NCBI RefSeq assembly: GCF_964355755.1
Contig: NC_092675.1
Coordinates: 14,643,312 to 14,707,311, forward strand
Origin: Antedon mediterranea
Taxonomy: Eukaryota; Echinodermata; Crinoidea; Comatulida; Antedonidae
Reading direction: 5' to 3'
DNA length: 64,000 nt
Numbering within the stretch: the first letter of the stretch is position 1; each line of letters opens with the position of its first letter. Shown piece by piece: positions 32,101 to 43,256 of this stretch. Both the position numbers and the translations under genes were made by a program. The notes beneath the pieces are model-generated. The model ran no database searches, was not told where the DNA came from, and saw nothing but the letters and a program-made list of their open reading frames with translations.

Positions 32101-32882
32101 TTCAGAAAGCTATTGTTGAACATCCATAAACCAGGACCGCGTTTTTTTTCATGCAAATCTATTTTAATTGATACCGCCTGGTGATCTGTGAGAATAGCTG
32201 GACGAATGTCACAGGCTAAAACATCTCCATTTGAAAAGAGATCTTCTGATATTAACCAGTAATCCAGCCTACGGAAAATGTTGTTAAATCTCTTACGCCA
32301 CGTAAATTGTCGCTTATTCATGTTTTTGGATCTCCAAATATCATTTAAATTTAAATTTTTCATTAGGTTTTTAATCGTAAAAACAGATTTATCAGACCTA
32401 TTTGCGCTACCTTTTTGGTCAATGTCACTATTCATGATGCAATTCAGATCTCCACCTAGAATGATAGAATTACCCTTCCCTCCATCAAAGTCATTGTAAC
32501 ATTTGTGTATGGTCCTAAAGAATGCACTTCTATTTTTGCTTTCATTAGGAGCATAAATATTTATAATGTCCAATTCCTTTTCATTTATCATTAAATTAAG
32601 AAATATATATCTTCCATCAATATCAGTTAACTTTTTAACAATTTTGCATTCAAGACCTTTTCGTAATAGTATCGACACTCCTCTACTATGTGAATTACCT
32701 ATACTATGGATCGCTTCACCTTCCCAAACAAAGTTTGATTTATTAATAATCTCATTTGTTAGATGGGTTTCCTGAAGCAGACATATATCCGCTTTTTGAT
32801 CTTTTACCCATTGGAATACCTTATGTTGCTTATTTATATTTCTAGCTCCTCTAACGTTTAGTGTTATACAATGTAAATTCAT
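29117..32882 (-). pseudogene. LINE ORF2: endonuclease, reverse transcriptase, Cys-rich C-terminus (two lesions)
   Basis: Part 1 (32882-31950, ATG start) is an apurinic-type endonuclease with LNVRGARN, LLQETHL, IINIYAPNE, LGGDLNCI, RRLDYWL and LTDHQAV. At about 31955-31965 an A8 run carries a one-base indel, so the frame moves to 31975-30215: reverse transcriptase with TPGSDGLSVDFY, NWRPITLLN, GYIKGRF, GIRQGCPLSALLF and QLADDTVLYV. A TAA at 30215-30217 interrupts the frame, which continues in the same phase to 29117 with a zinc motif CDKCGEIENENHLF. This architecture is that of the L1/Tx1 clade. The protein would be about 1,250 residues without the lesions. Confidence 0.88.
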
Positions 32883-32970
32883 AAGATTAGAGTAAAGAGC
32901 TTCCTTGGGAAATTACAATATTTAGAATACATATTATTAAGATTAAATTACTTGTTTTTGTTTCTCTTTC

Positions 32971-34272
32971 TTAAACTTCTTTTTTCAATACTCTTTGTTT
33001 TTTCTTCTGTCCTGCCTTCATTTCTGACTGTTCCTTCAGATCTCTTGCTGCTTTCTTGTTTGTGCTAACACTTTTACTTTTTTGCATACTTTTTTCAAAG
33101 TAGTCAGTTACCTTCTTCTGTTCATGCTCCTCTCTTTCCCCAACTTCCTGCTCCTCTCTTTCTTCAGCTTTCTGGTACTTTCTTCCCGGTACTTCTTGTT
33201 CCTCTCCTTCTTCAACTTCCTCCTCCTCTCTTTCGTCCACTTCCTGCTCTTCTCTCTGCTCCTCTCTGTCATCATCTTCCTGCTCATTTTGGTTTGTGTG
33301 TTGTTCTATAGTGATCACACTTGTTTCTTTCTGCGCATTTTCATCATCTGATGATTCACTACTTCCATCAATACTAAACACTTCATCATGTGTTTCTGTA
33401 TCAGATTGTACCGTAGCTCTTTTCCCGTAGTGGTTATCGTTAGCATTATTATTTGTTGGGTTTTCAAAGTTAAAAACCGATTCCCAAACTTTATTAATGT
33501 ATGCACCAGGTGAACCAGATGATGATACATTATGCGCTTCAACATTACATCTGTCCCTAGTATGCCCTGGTAAATGACACTTGAAACAGATTATATCAGC
33601 TTTGCATTGAAAAGCTAAATGCCCAGTCTTTGTACATTTGTTGCATTTCACTTCCTGACCGTCATGAAAAGCCCGTGCTCTAAAACCATTTATTATTATC
33701 TGTCTTGGTATTGGCGATTTTAGCTTTTCTACAACGACAGCTCTGTCACCGTTTAGCCAGCTGGTTAACTGACCATTAACCCTTATTTTTAGCCTTGTAA
33801 CATCTCCTATTGGTTTGCATCCTAGCGCTTTCAACTTGCTAGCAATCTCTACGTCAGCAACCGATAATGGTATATCCTTTATGACTATTCTCGTTGTTTC
33901 CATGTTGTTGTATGCCAAATAAGGATTTTTATCATGAATTGTAATATTACAATTCCTAATGTTTAGTCCATTCGTAATTAGTTTCACTCTATCATTTCTA
34001 TTATTTAGATAAATTCGCCATAGGTTCCGTATTTTTTGAACACCGATTATACTTTCTGCAGCAATTATTTTTAGTAGGGCTATACATAGGTCTTCATCTT
34101 TGAAAAAACTTTTTCCTGTTGGTATTTGATCAGCCTTCAAAAAGATTGGCTTCACTACACTACGTTCTTTGTTTACTGTTTGCCCGTTCATCCTGCTGAT
34201 TTTGTCACCGTCAGCCTGTGCAGCACTGTACATTCCTTTGTTAGTCCCGTTTCTATGGGTTTTTGACGCCAT
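32971..34272 (-). CDS. LINE ORF1: CCHC zinc-knuckle nucleic-acid-binding protein
   Basis: 433 residues from an ATG, intact. The N-terminal half resembles Tx1-type ORF1 proteins (RIVIKDIPLSVADVEIASKL, GQEVKC). Two zinc knuckles follow, CNKCTKTGHLAFQC and CFKCHLPGHTRDRC. The C-terminal third is an acidic, repetitive EREEQEV-type tract and a basic tail. It is expected to bind the element's RNA and form the retrotransposition particle with ORF2. The acidic repeat could change length between copies. Confidence 0.88.
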   Translation of the reverse strand: MASKTHRNGTNKGMYSAAQADGDKISRMNGQTVNKERSVVKPIFLKADQIPTGKSFFKDEDLCIALLKIIAAESIIGVQKIRNLWRIYLNNRNDRVKLITNGLNIRNCNITIHDKNPYLAYNNMETTRIVIKDIPLSVADVEIASKLKALGCKPIGDVTRLKIRVNGQLTSWLNGDRAVVVEKLKSPIPRQIIINGFRARAFHDGQEVKCNKCTKTGHLAFQCKADIICFKCHLPGHTRDRCNVEAHNVSSSGSPGAYINKVWESVFNFENPTNNNANDNHYGKRATVQSDTETHDEVFSIDGSSESSDDENAQKETSVITIEQHTNQNEQEDDDREEQREEQEVDEREEEEVEEGEEQEVPGRKYQKAEEREEQEVGEREEHEQKKVTDYFEKSMQKSKSVSTNKKAARDLKEQSEMKAGQKKKQRVLKKEV

Positions 34273-34500
34273 TGTTTGGCTTTCACCGGGCTTAGACGTG
34301 AACGATATACAAATTGTTTTTTCCTAGTATTTCTTTCAGGTAAAAACTTCCACCTTAACAAAGACTTGGTTTAACTTGACTTATTTACTGTTTTATACTC
34401 ACTTAGAAATCAATCGAGATTTAGAAAACGTCAAATTTTAACTATATTTCAGGAGCTGTAAAAAACTATACCTTGGTTAAGTAAAATCACAACGCCCTCC

Positions 34501-34515
34501 TCGATTGAAATAGTT
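34501..34515. repeat. Right target-site duplication of the Tx1-like LINE
   Basis: Identical to 28730-28744; it abuts the element's 5' end. Confidence 0.92.
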
Positions 34516-35304
34516 AAGTACATGTAATGATACACCACTATGACTTTTATATTCTTTGTAATTATTAATAATACTATTAAGAAGCAACTGTCAGTATTAA
34601 AGTTTAATTATGTGTAAACAGTACCACCACACTCGTAAAAAAAAATTGTGCTTTAAATGGGACACAAATGGTTTATGTATTTAATGTCAACGGTTTTTAA
34701 TTTATCCCCGAAGGGCACGTAAATTTGCCTACTTGTGTTATACCAAATGTGGGGAGAGATTGGAATGTTCCATTCATCGCCAAGCAATCCTTTGGTATAA
34801 ACGCATATTAAATCTATCAAAATAGTATTTTTTTAAAGAAAATCGGACTGTTTTCAACATTATGATGCTTTACTCGAGCTGTTCAACCGGTTTTCAGCTA
34901 TTAAAAACAATTATCCAAGGAGGAGATAGGAAAATGCGAAACATCCTCGTATTATTGTGTGCGGGTATTTTTCAAGACGGATATCCATTAGACAGTGTAT
35001 TCCACGATCGGAAAACACCCCTATTTGGGGCAAATCGTTGAACCTAAATTCGTTTTAATTGTCAATAACTAATTATCTAACTCAATTTAATTAGTAAACA
35101 GGGTTACATCAGGTGGTTAAAATCAGTAACGAAAGTACGAACCAACTTTATATACCATTGAGTAAAAATTCTAGAAATAACGCACGATTTACCGAATTTT
35201 GCCCTTACGTAAATTTATATATAGATTATGTTGTCACGCATCAGTGAGCTGACTTACCGAATACCAAAGAGAGTCGATTGAGTCCGAAACGAACCGATGG
35301 AGGA
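34516..35304. other. AT-rich stretch without a recognised gene
   Basis: No coding motif is visible. From about 35235 it is the left part of the repeat also seen at 16441-16560, the target of the next insertion. Confidence 0.5.
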
Positions 35305-35310
35305 ACTCTC
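35305..35310. repeat. 6-bp target duplication ACTCTC, left
   Basis: ACTCTC precedes AGTAGTATAAT here and follows ATTATACTACT at 47363. The related empty site near 16485 has the word once. Confidence 0.9.
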
Positions 35311-36540
35311 AGTAGTATAATATCCCGTACAGTCCAATGAATAATTCATAAATTAATTAATGAATATTAATATATTAATTATGAGTGTAATTAATATGAA
35401 TGAATAATTAATTAGGGGGGTAGTTTTATGAATATTTAATAATTAAAATGGTATTATTTTTGAATAAATGAATAAATTAATTTGTTTAGCGATCTCAGTC
35501 CAATGAAGAAGTAATAAGATGTTTTAATATTCATGAATATTAATATATTTTTATTAATATGAGGGGTATTTTAATGAATAATTAGTAAATGAGTGATAGT
35601 TTTATGTATAATTTTCAAACGTAATACATGTATTACATAATGTTTAAATAAATATTTACATTTAAATATTAAAGACAATGTGCTTACCTTCATTGAGAAG
35701 TCTGATGTACAGTTTAATGAATAAAATCCACAAGTTTAATCAGCTTTGATTACTGTTTTTTATGTTTGTATAAGGAATAATAACATCAATTCGCTGTCTT
35801 TCCATGGAATTAGTTTACATGTGAGGCGTGGACAGGTCATTTTTTGTAATTCTGTGATTTTAGCGGGTATGTGACGTCATCCGGCAATGAACCAATAAGA
35901 TTCCTTATAAGCATAATGCTAATAAAATTAGAATTCGTTGTCCTTGTTGAGATATTCAAAGATATTAAAAGTTATTTAATTATTTTTTTAGTTTTTTATC
36001 CTTTTGTTTTTTCGTTTAGTTACATAACCGCATTATTTTTTAAGGGTATTCCTTCAATATATAAAGATGGTAATAAATAAATAAATAAAAATTAAAAATA
36101 ATGTGCTTACCTTCATTGAGAAGTCTGATAATATAGTATATTTTAATGAATAAAATCTACAAGTTTAATCAGCTTTAATTACTGCTTTTTTTATGTTTGT
36201 ATAAGAACAAAATCATAACATCAATCCGCTGTCTATTTTTTCAAATCCTGTGATTTTAGCGGGTATGTGACGTCATCAGGCAATGAACCAATAAGATTAA
36301 TCTACCAATCATAATTCGTTGTTTTTGTAAGCGTAGCGATCTCAGTCCAATGAATAAGTAATGAGATGTTTAAATATTCGTGAATATTAATATATTTTTA
36401 TTAATATGAGAGTGTTTTAATGAATACTTAGTAATTGCGTTGGTATTTATTCTAAGAATTATTGAATTAAGTATGATATATTTAAATTATTTTATTTTTA
36501 ACACGGTACCTGATTTACTATATATATATACACATTGTTA
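35311..36540. repeat. Terminal repeat modules, left arm (CRE and CCAAT words)
   Basis: Blocks are repeated directly: CAGTCCAATGAA at 35331, 35498 and 36347; CTTACCTTCATTGAGAAGTC at 35685 and 36108; GCGGGTATGTGACGTCATC near 35861 and 36259, each followed by CAATGAACCAATAAGATT. TGACGTCA and CCAAT are typical promoter words and lie upstream of the 36624 gene. The mirror image occupies about 46133-47362. Confidence 0.7.
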
Positions 36541-36623
36541 ATTTGAAAACAGTACAGTTTTCCTGCTTTAGATTTTTAACATTTAGTCATCTGTTCTTTA
36601 TCCTGCTGTTATTATCTATCAGG

Positions 36624-37316
36624 ATGAATTCTACTCAAAATCAATCCGGTAGTAAGAGAGTTTTTTCTTCTTCAAAAGGACAGAGTGCTGTATCTAATCG
36701 AGTAAAGATACACAAAGTTTCACATCAACACGGCACAGCAGTACCTTCAAATTGTATGACGTGTTTAATGGCGATTCAACCCCCACCTCCAATGAACGTT
36801 GATTTCAATAATGTATCTAATACTGAAGAAGACGAACATTATAGATCGAGAATAATTTCTGAAGAGGAGAGGATTTTATACGACGACACGTCATCGGTAG
36901 TTGACTACCACCTATTTCTAGCAAGAAAAGCCGATGTAGAAGATGAGGTAAAAGATGAGGTGTTTGCAGAAGAGTACCTGAACCCTGTGCTGGAGGCGGA
37001 GATTAAGAAAGAAACTACCGAACTTGAGTACAAAGAAATAATGAGAACAATTGAGAAGGTTTTCATAGAAGAATTTATATTCATTCTGAAGGACATGGTT
37101 GAACGTTATAACTTTCACGGCTCAAGATATGAACAACTCCTAACATTTTTTCGACCAATTCTGGCATTGAAACTTGTGGACAATAGCGCTACCCATTTTG
37201 AATGGGCGCTAAACTACTTTCATTTACGTTGCATCAATGTTGATGCGTTCGATAAAGCCATAAAGTTGATTACAAATGATTCAGAACTTTTTAATAAGAT
37301 TCTTTACCAATTGTAA
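36624..37316 (+). CDS. Unrecognised 230-residue protein, left-arm copy
   Basis: The frame is open from 36543, but the first ATG is at 36624 (MNSTQNQSGSKRVFSSSKGQ). Upstream are a TATATATATA word near 36520 and a splice-acceptor-like TCTATCAG just before the ATG. The N-terminus is basic and Ser-rich with a CMTC motif, the middle is acidic (ADVEDEVKDEV), and the C-terminal 100 residues look helical (IEEFIFILKDMVERYNFHG). I know no homologue. The same gene is present in the other arm with at least two amino-acid changes. A regulator or capsid-accessory role would be guesswork. Confidence 0.7.
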   Translation: MNSTQNQSGSKRVFSSSKGQSAVSNRVKIHKVSHQHGTAVPSNCMTCLMAIQPPPPMNVDFNNVSNTEEDEHYRSRIISEEERILYDDTSSVVDYHLFLARKADVEDEVKDEVFAEEYLNPVLEAEIKKETTELEYKEIMRTIEKVFIEEFIFILKDMVERYNFHGSRYEQLLTFFRPILALKLVDNSATHFEWALNYFHLRCINVDAFDKAIKLITNDSELFNKILYQL

Positions 37317-37565
37317 TTTGTACAAATTTAAAATAATATCTTAACACTTTTTTAATTAATGTTACATAATTTTATAATTCTTATTTCTTTTCGGTAAATT
37401 TATTATTATTATGGTTATAAATTATATTGAAATAGAATGTGTGTTAAAATAAAGGTTGTGTTTTTTTCTTTTAAAAGCAACAAGAACGAAAATGAAATTT
37501 GATCTTTGCGTGTTATTTAAGTATTTGATTTATTTTTTTAATTTTCATTTGGGTGAATGAGGGTA

Positions 37566-37800
37566 ATGAATATGAATGAGTACTTAAGAAAAGTATATTA
37601 AGATCCTAAGCATCCTGATAGTTTTGGTGGTGTGGACCGACTTTATCAAAATGTAAAAGACGATTTAAATATTACCAAGAGACAAGTTCAAGACTGACTG
37701 AACAAGCAATACATTACACACATCCATTCAACGTAAATTCAAACAAAACTGGGTACTTGTAAGTGCTATTGATGAACAATGGGGAATGGATTTGGAAAAA
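37566..37800 (+). pseudogene. Polinton integrase N-terminal remnant, left arm
   Basis: The frame starts MNMNEYLRKVY, then after a stop DPKHPDSFGGVDRLYQNVKD, another stop, and in a shifted frame RKFKQNWVLVSAIDEQWGMD. These blocks match, in order, the N-terminal part of Polinton/retroviral-type integrases up to the first catalytic Asp. The rest of the integrase core is absent. Three stops and one frameshift show it is dead. Confidence 0.7.
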
Positions 37801-38848
37801 TAACGTGTATAAAATTTGATTCAGACAAACTGTTTGCAAAATCAAAGGTTTGACTCTAGATTTCTAAAAATCAAAGGAAGTCAATTTTGAAATAGTTGGT
37901 AGCATGGTACGAGGAATCGGACTGGAAAAAATAACAACAACTAATCCTAACAAAATAAACCGTAAACCAAAATCTCACTTAATATTTATTTTTTATAAAT
38001 TTGTAAAAGTAGTTACCCTATTTTAATTCATGGTAAATTTATTTTTCGAATTAATTTAATTTGTTTTATTTTCTGTTGAATTTTTATTATTATTATGTTT
38101 GTAAAGTGTATTGCAATAGATTTGTTTAATAAAATAAATTAATTATGTTTTGACTTAATTTATGTCAGTGTAAATTTGTAAAAGTAGTTTTCCTATTTTA
38201 ATTCATGATAAGTTTATTTCTTGACTTTGCTTAATTTTTTCTTTTCTGTTAAAAGTAGAATGTGTATTGAAATACATTTTGTTTTTAACATCAACAACAA
38301 AAATGAAATTTGATCTTTGCGTGTTGTTTAACTCGTGTATGAAGTTTTTGAATTTGTTAAATGTAATTGCAAACATACATATTAAATGATTGTGATTAAA
38401 AATATTCTGTTTACTTTTTATTTTTTATTTTAAACAGTAGTATTTTTAACAGTAGTTATATTTTATATATAGGTAATATTACAAAAATAAACATACAAAA
38501 TGTATAAAGCATAGACTTATTAAATTTAAATACAATTTCTTTATTTCAAAATGAATTTCATTTTATACGTGTTTTCAATTTTAAATCTTTTAAGAAAGAC
38601 ACAATACGTACTGATATAAAAACGCACACAAAAGGAAACAAATTTGAGACGCACGGTTTGTAACGACACTTTCAATAAGAAGGAATATTATAAATGTATT
38701 TTTACCAAATTTATAAAGTAAATGTTTATTATTGAGAAATATACATTTTAGATAAATGATAACACATCTAAAATTAATTAGAGAGATCAATACAATATGG
38801 TGTTCATAATAATTTGTTTTGATGACTAGAGGAAACATCTGAAGACAT
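37801..38848. repeat. AT-rich region with repeated 3'-end-like module
   Basis: A module containing AAAATGAAATTTGATCTTTGCG followed by GTGTT(A/G)TTTAA occurs at about 37489 and 38300, and a related TTTATTATTATTATG...AATAAA segment occurs near 37400, 38080 and 38220. They look like duplicated transcript ends. No other gene is supported. Confidence 0.5.
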
Positions 38849-39418
38849 TCAACGAAAAACAAGCGTTAACACCATACCAGTCACTAAAAATGCCACTGCT
38901 TCGAAAAAAAACATCTCCCTTCCTACACAGAGACAAATTCTGAACGAAAATAATAAATAAAAATAATTAGTAAACAAAACACGCGCATTATAAATAATGA
39001 TGATGAATAATTTAAGAATATTTGTTAAACTACCCACGAACAAAAAACGAACCATACTAACCGACTCATCGTCATTACGAAGTTCAAATAACGAAAACTT
39101 TTCCTTGAAAAATCCACAGGAGACACGTTTTACATTTTCTAACTGCAATTCTGTGTCACATTGTGTCGCAACACATGTACATACAACGAGTCCTGTCACA
39201 AGTCTGCCGACGTTTATTTTTCTATCGCTCATCATTTGTTTTAATACATAATACAGCGCTTCCAAAGAAATATCTTTACACAATTCTAACACATTAAAAT
39301 TGTTTTCCAACTCTTTACAAGCACGAATAGCACTCTGGAGGATGGGTGAATCCAAAACAACTAACCCCGTCATTTTATATTCAATGTATGCTAAAACTAT
39401 TTCCTCTAAATCAACCAT
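38849..39418 (-). CDS. Bcl-2-like apoptosis regulator, left-arm copy
   Basis: 189 residues from ATG at 39418. The N-terminus DLEEIVLAYIEYKMTG resembles a BH4 region. SAIRACKELENNF resembles BH3, and DRKINVGRLVTGLVVCTC resembles the BH1 signature (usually NWGR). The C-terminus FEAVAFLVTGMVLTLVFR is a hydrophobic tail suited to a membrane anchor. Between them an AT-rich hydrophobic stretch may be a retained intron or linker. Bcl-2 homologues are known in adintoviruses, the virus-like relatives of Polintons, where they are thought to block host cell death. Identification is by motif and not proven. Confidence 0.6.
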   Translation of the reverse strand: MVDLEEIVLAYIEYKMTGLVVLDSPILQSAIRACKELENNFNVLELCKDISLEALYYVLKQMMSDRKINVGRLVTGLVVCTCVATQCDTELQLENVKRVSCGFFKEKFSLFELRNDDESVSMVRFLFVGSLTNILKLFIIIIYNARVLFTNYFYLLFSFRICLCVGREMFFFEAVAFLVTGMVLTLVFR

Positions 39419-39430
39419 AACACTCGACAA

Positions 39431-40809
39431 AACAAATGATAATGGATGTAATTACCAAGAAAGTTACAACTTAAAACCTTTATTTTTGTTTTTAAAAAGA
39501 AGTTGTAACATAGAAACTAATTTTGTCAGGAAATGTGTTTTTATTATTTATGTGATTTATTTGTGTTTAGAAAGTTACAACATTAACATTTAATTTGGTA
39601 AAAAAATGTGAATATACGGAGCCGATTGTAATTTTTAATCCTTAGTATACTGAGAGATTTTATAAACAAAAAAAGAGCGAACGGAAATTAATGATTGCAG
39701 ATTAGACATATAGAAATGGATTGAAATTGGAAATCTACATGATCAAAGAAAAGAAACCCATTGTTCCGACAGAAGCTAATGACATTTACAAAGGATGACA
39801 CACTTTGAATAGAATAAATACCGTATAACATACTTAAATTTTGTCAAGATAGTTGTCAAAAATAAATAAAATATATTATACTGAATTTACTTTGTACATT
39901 TATTTAATTTAGGCCGTAATTAGGTTTGTTGTTCATTTATGATTGTGACAAAAAAAAAATACATACTAATAAAACAGCTATAGGCCTATAAAAAAAGTAA
40001 AAAAAAAAAAAAAATAATGATTCAATGTTATAATTTTATTTACCTGTCATTATGTTAATAAAACATATATAAATTTAATTTATGTCATGTTAGATATATT
40101 TTCAAGAACATTTGTTACATACAAATAATTTTGTAAAGAAATTTGTTACGTAAGATAAATTTGTTAAGAAGTTTGTTTCATAAAAATAGTTGTGAAGATA
40201 AATTTGTTAGGGCCTACATAAAAATAATTTTGTAAAGAAATTTGTTACAGAAAATTATTTTGCAAAGAATTAGTTGCATCAATTGATTTTATCAAACGTA
40301 TGTAACATAAAAAAATTATGTTGTTGAATAAAATATTTTGTAATTCAGTCCATTTGCTCAGTAGTTTGTTTAAGTTGTTAAGTCTTGTTTGTGTAATATT
40401 CTTGTAAATAAAAGAATTTACTTTTAACCTTTGTAATTATTTTGTAAATATCATTTATGCATTTTTTTTTTCGTAAATAATTGAATTTATTTATACTTTT
40501 TTTGTATGGGAATCAATATTTGTTTATACATTTAATTGTGATTATAGATTTCTTCTTTATTTAGTATGTCGATTAATTTCAGATTCAGAAACATGTTACA
40601 CAAGAAACAAAAATTGTCATGAAATTCGTTACATAAAAAAATAATTTATCAAGAATCTTTTTTTTACATAAATTTAAATTTATCATTAATTTTGTTATAA
40701 AATTTATTTTGTCATTACATTTTGTTACATAAAAAATAGTTGTTTCATGATTCTTGTTTCTTTTGTTCAGTACTTATATGAAAATTCAAGTTAAGAACGC
40801 AATGACAAT
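39431..40809. repeat. AT-rich zone with short imperfect tandem repeats
   Basis: From about 40120 to 40290 the phrase AATTTTGTAAAGAAATTTGTTAC recurs with changes. Near 39750 a broken reading block (IKEKKPIVPTEANDIYKG) may be another Polinton gene remnant that I cannot name. Confidence 0.45.
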
Positions 40810-40995
40810 GACTGGATGTTTAGCGTGATTAGCGGACCGCTTTTCTTCGGTAAATCGGTATTTGTTAACACTCTTTTAGAGAATAATTACTTTGACAAGT
40901 CGTTTGATGATATGACATAGTGTTATGGCGAATATCAAACTTAGTTTACGGAACTAATTACTGCAACATCTGACATAAGTTATAAGAAGGGTATA
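40810..40995 (+). pseudogene. Packaging-ATPase remnant (FtsK/HerA type), left arm
   Basis: The frame reads FSVISGPLFFGKSVFVNTLL, which contains a Walker A-type GPxxxGKS, then after a TAG, CYGEYQ, and after another TAG a short continuation. GPxxxGKS followed by a YGEYQ block is typical of the packaging ATPase of Polintons and adenovirus-like viruses. Two stops in 62 codons and no Walker B region show a dead fragment. Confidence 0.6.
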
Positions 40996-41099
40996 CTTAT
41001 ACATTGGATGTTTTCGATGTTAGTAAATAACACAATGGTGAATAACTAGATGTTTACACCTTCACTGCTATAATTACAGTTAGAATGTCATGAAGGGTA

Positions 41100-41322
41100 A
41101 ATCGGTATTCTTTAAAGAATTAGGCCTATAAAACAATTAAATTGTCGAGTTGTTTGTGTTTACATGTGTGTCATAGTAGAGAATGAATTATAAAACCATT
41201 ACATTGTCGAGTTTCTTGACGTTAGAGAAGTAAATGCTGTTTGTGTTTACATGCGTGTCATAGTAGAGTTTTGTGTTTATATGCGTGTCATAGTAGAGTT
41301 TGTAATTACATTTTTTTTTCAA
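41100..41322. repeat. Short tandem units beside the palindrome centre
   Basis: TTTACATGTGTGTCATAGTAGAG-type words occur three times (near 41159, 41248 and 41276) before the axis; the mirror set follows it. Confidence 0.7.
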
Positions 41323-41352
41323 TATAAATGTATTATATGTTATCGATAGTTG
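41323..41352. other. 30-nt spacer at the palindrome axis
   Basis: The only non-mirrored sequence of the element, flanked by ...TTTTTTTTTCAA and TTGAAAAAAAAAA... It contains TTATCGATAG. Confidence 0.85.
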
Positions 41353-41679
41353 TTGAAAAAAAAAATGTAATTACAAACTCTACTATGACACGCATATAAA
41401 CACAAAACTCTACTATGACACGCATGTAAACACAAACAGCATTTACTTCTCTAACGTCAAGAAACTCGACAATGTAATGGTTTTATAATTCATTCTCTAC
41501 TATGACACACATGTAAACACAAACAACTCGACAATTTAATTGTTTTATAGGCCTAATTCTTTAAAGAATACCGATTTACCCTTCATGACATTCTAACTGT
41601 AATTATAGCAGTGAAGGTGTAAACATCTAGTTATTCACCATTGTGTTATTTACTAACATCGAAAACATCCAATGTATAA

Positions 41680-41865
41680 GTATACCCTTCTTATAACTTA
41701 TGTCAGATGTTGCAGTAATTAGTTCCGTAAACTAAGTTTGATATTCGCCATAACACTATGTCATATCATCAAACGACTTGTCAAAGTAATTATTCTCTAA
41801 AAGAGTGTTAACAAATACCGATTTACCGAAGAAAAGCGGTCCGCTAATCACGCTAAACATCCAGT
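41680..41865 (-). pseudogene. Packaging-ATPase remnant, right arm
   Basis: Mirror copy of 40810-40995 with the same two stops. Confidence 0.6.
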
Positions 41866-43256
41866 CATTGTCATTGCGTTCTTAACTTGAATTTTCATAT
41901 AAGTACTGAACAAAAGAAACAAGAATCATGAAACAACTATTTTTTATGTAACAAAATGTAATGACAAAATAAATTTTATAACAAAATTAATGATAAATTT
42001 AAATTTATGTAAAAAAAAGATTCTTGATAAATTATTTTTTTATGTAACGAATTTCATGACAATTTTTGTTTCTTGTGTAACATGTTTCTGAATCTGAAAT
42101 TAATCGACATACTAAATAAAGAAGAAATCTATAATCACAATTAAATGTATAAACAAATATTGATTCCCATACAAAAAAAGTATAAATAAATTCAATTATT
42201 TACGAAAAAAAAAATGCATAAATGATATTTACAAAATAATTACAAAGGTTAAAAGTAAATTCTTTTATTTACAAGAATATTACACAAACAAGACTTAACA
42301 ACTTAAACAAACTACTGAGCAAATGGACTGAATTACAAAATATTTTATTCAACAACATAATTTTTTTATGTTACATACGTTTGATAAAATCAATTGATGC
42401 AACTAATTCTTTGCAAAATAATTTTCTGTAACAAATTTCTTTACAAAATTATTTTTATGTAGGCCCTAACAAATTTATCTTCACAACTATTTTATGAAAC
42501 AAACTTCTTAACAAATTTATCTTACGTAACAAATTTCTTTACAAAATTATTTGTATGTAACAAATGTTCTTGAAAATATATCTAACATGACATAAATTAA
42601 ATTTATATATGTTTTATTAACATAATGACAGGTAAATAAAATTATAACACTGAATCATTATTTTTTTTTTTTTTTTACTTTTTTTATAGGCCTATAGCTG
42701 TTTTATTAGTATGTATTTTTTTTTTGTCACAATCATAAATGAACAACAAACCTAATTACGGCCTAAATTAAATAAATGTACAAAGTAAATTCAGTATAAT
42801 ATATTTTATTTATTTTTGACAACTATCTTGACAAAATTTAAGTATGTTATACGGTATTTATTCTATTCAAAGTGTGTCATCCTTTGTAAATGTCATTAGC
42901 TTCTGTCGGAACAATGGGTTTCTTTTCTTTGATCATGTAGATTTCCAATTTCAATCCATTTCTATATGTCTAATCTGCAATCATTAATTTCCGTTCGCTC
43001 TTTTTTTGTTTATAAAATCTCTCAGTATACTAAGGATTAAAAATTACAATCGGCTCCGTATATTCACATTTTTTTACCAAATTAAATGTTAATGTTGTAA
43101 CTTTCTAAACACAAATAAATCACATAAATAATAAAAACACATTTCCTGACAAAATTAGTTTCTATGTTACAACTTCTTTTTAAAAACAAAAATAAAGGTT
43201 TTAAGTTGTAACTTTCTTGGTAATTACATCCATTATCATTTGTTTTGTCGAGCGTT

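Larger units (their letters stand above)
28745..34500 (-). mobile_element. Nearly full-length Tx1/L1-like LINE
   Basis: The 5756-bp element has a 228-nt 5' leader starting GGAGGGCGTTGTG, ORF1 (34272-32971), an 88-nt gap, ORF2 (32882-29117) and a 3' leader ending in an A-rich tail. A perfect 15-bp duplication bounds it. ORF2 carries one single-base frameshift in an A8 run and one nonsense codon; otherwise it is complete. Confidence 0.92.

Noticed and set aside
33082-33351. Plus-strand hydrophobic frame FLLLSFFSFLVL...
   Set aside because: It is the reverse reading of the Glu-rich repeat of the LINE ORF1, not a membrane protein.
38997-39251. Plus-strand frame opposite the Bcl-2-like gene
   Set aside because: It is a shadow of the minus-strand frame; the Bcl-2-like motifs are on the other strand.
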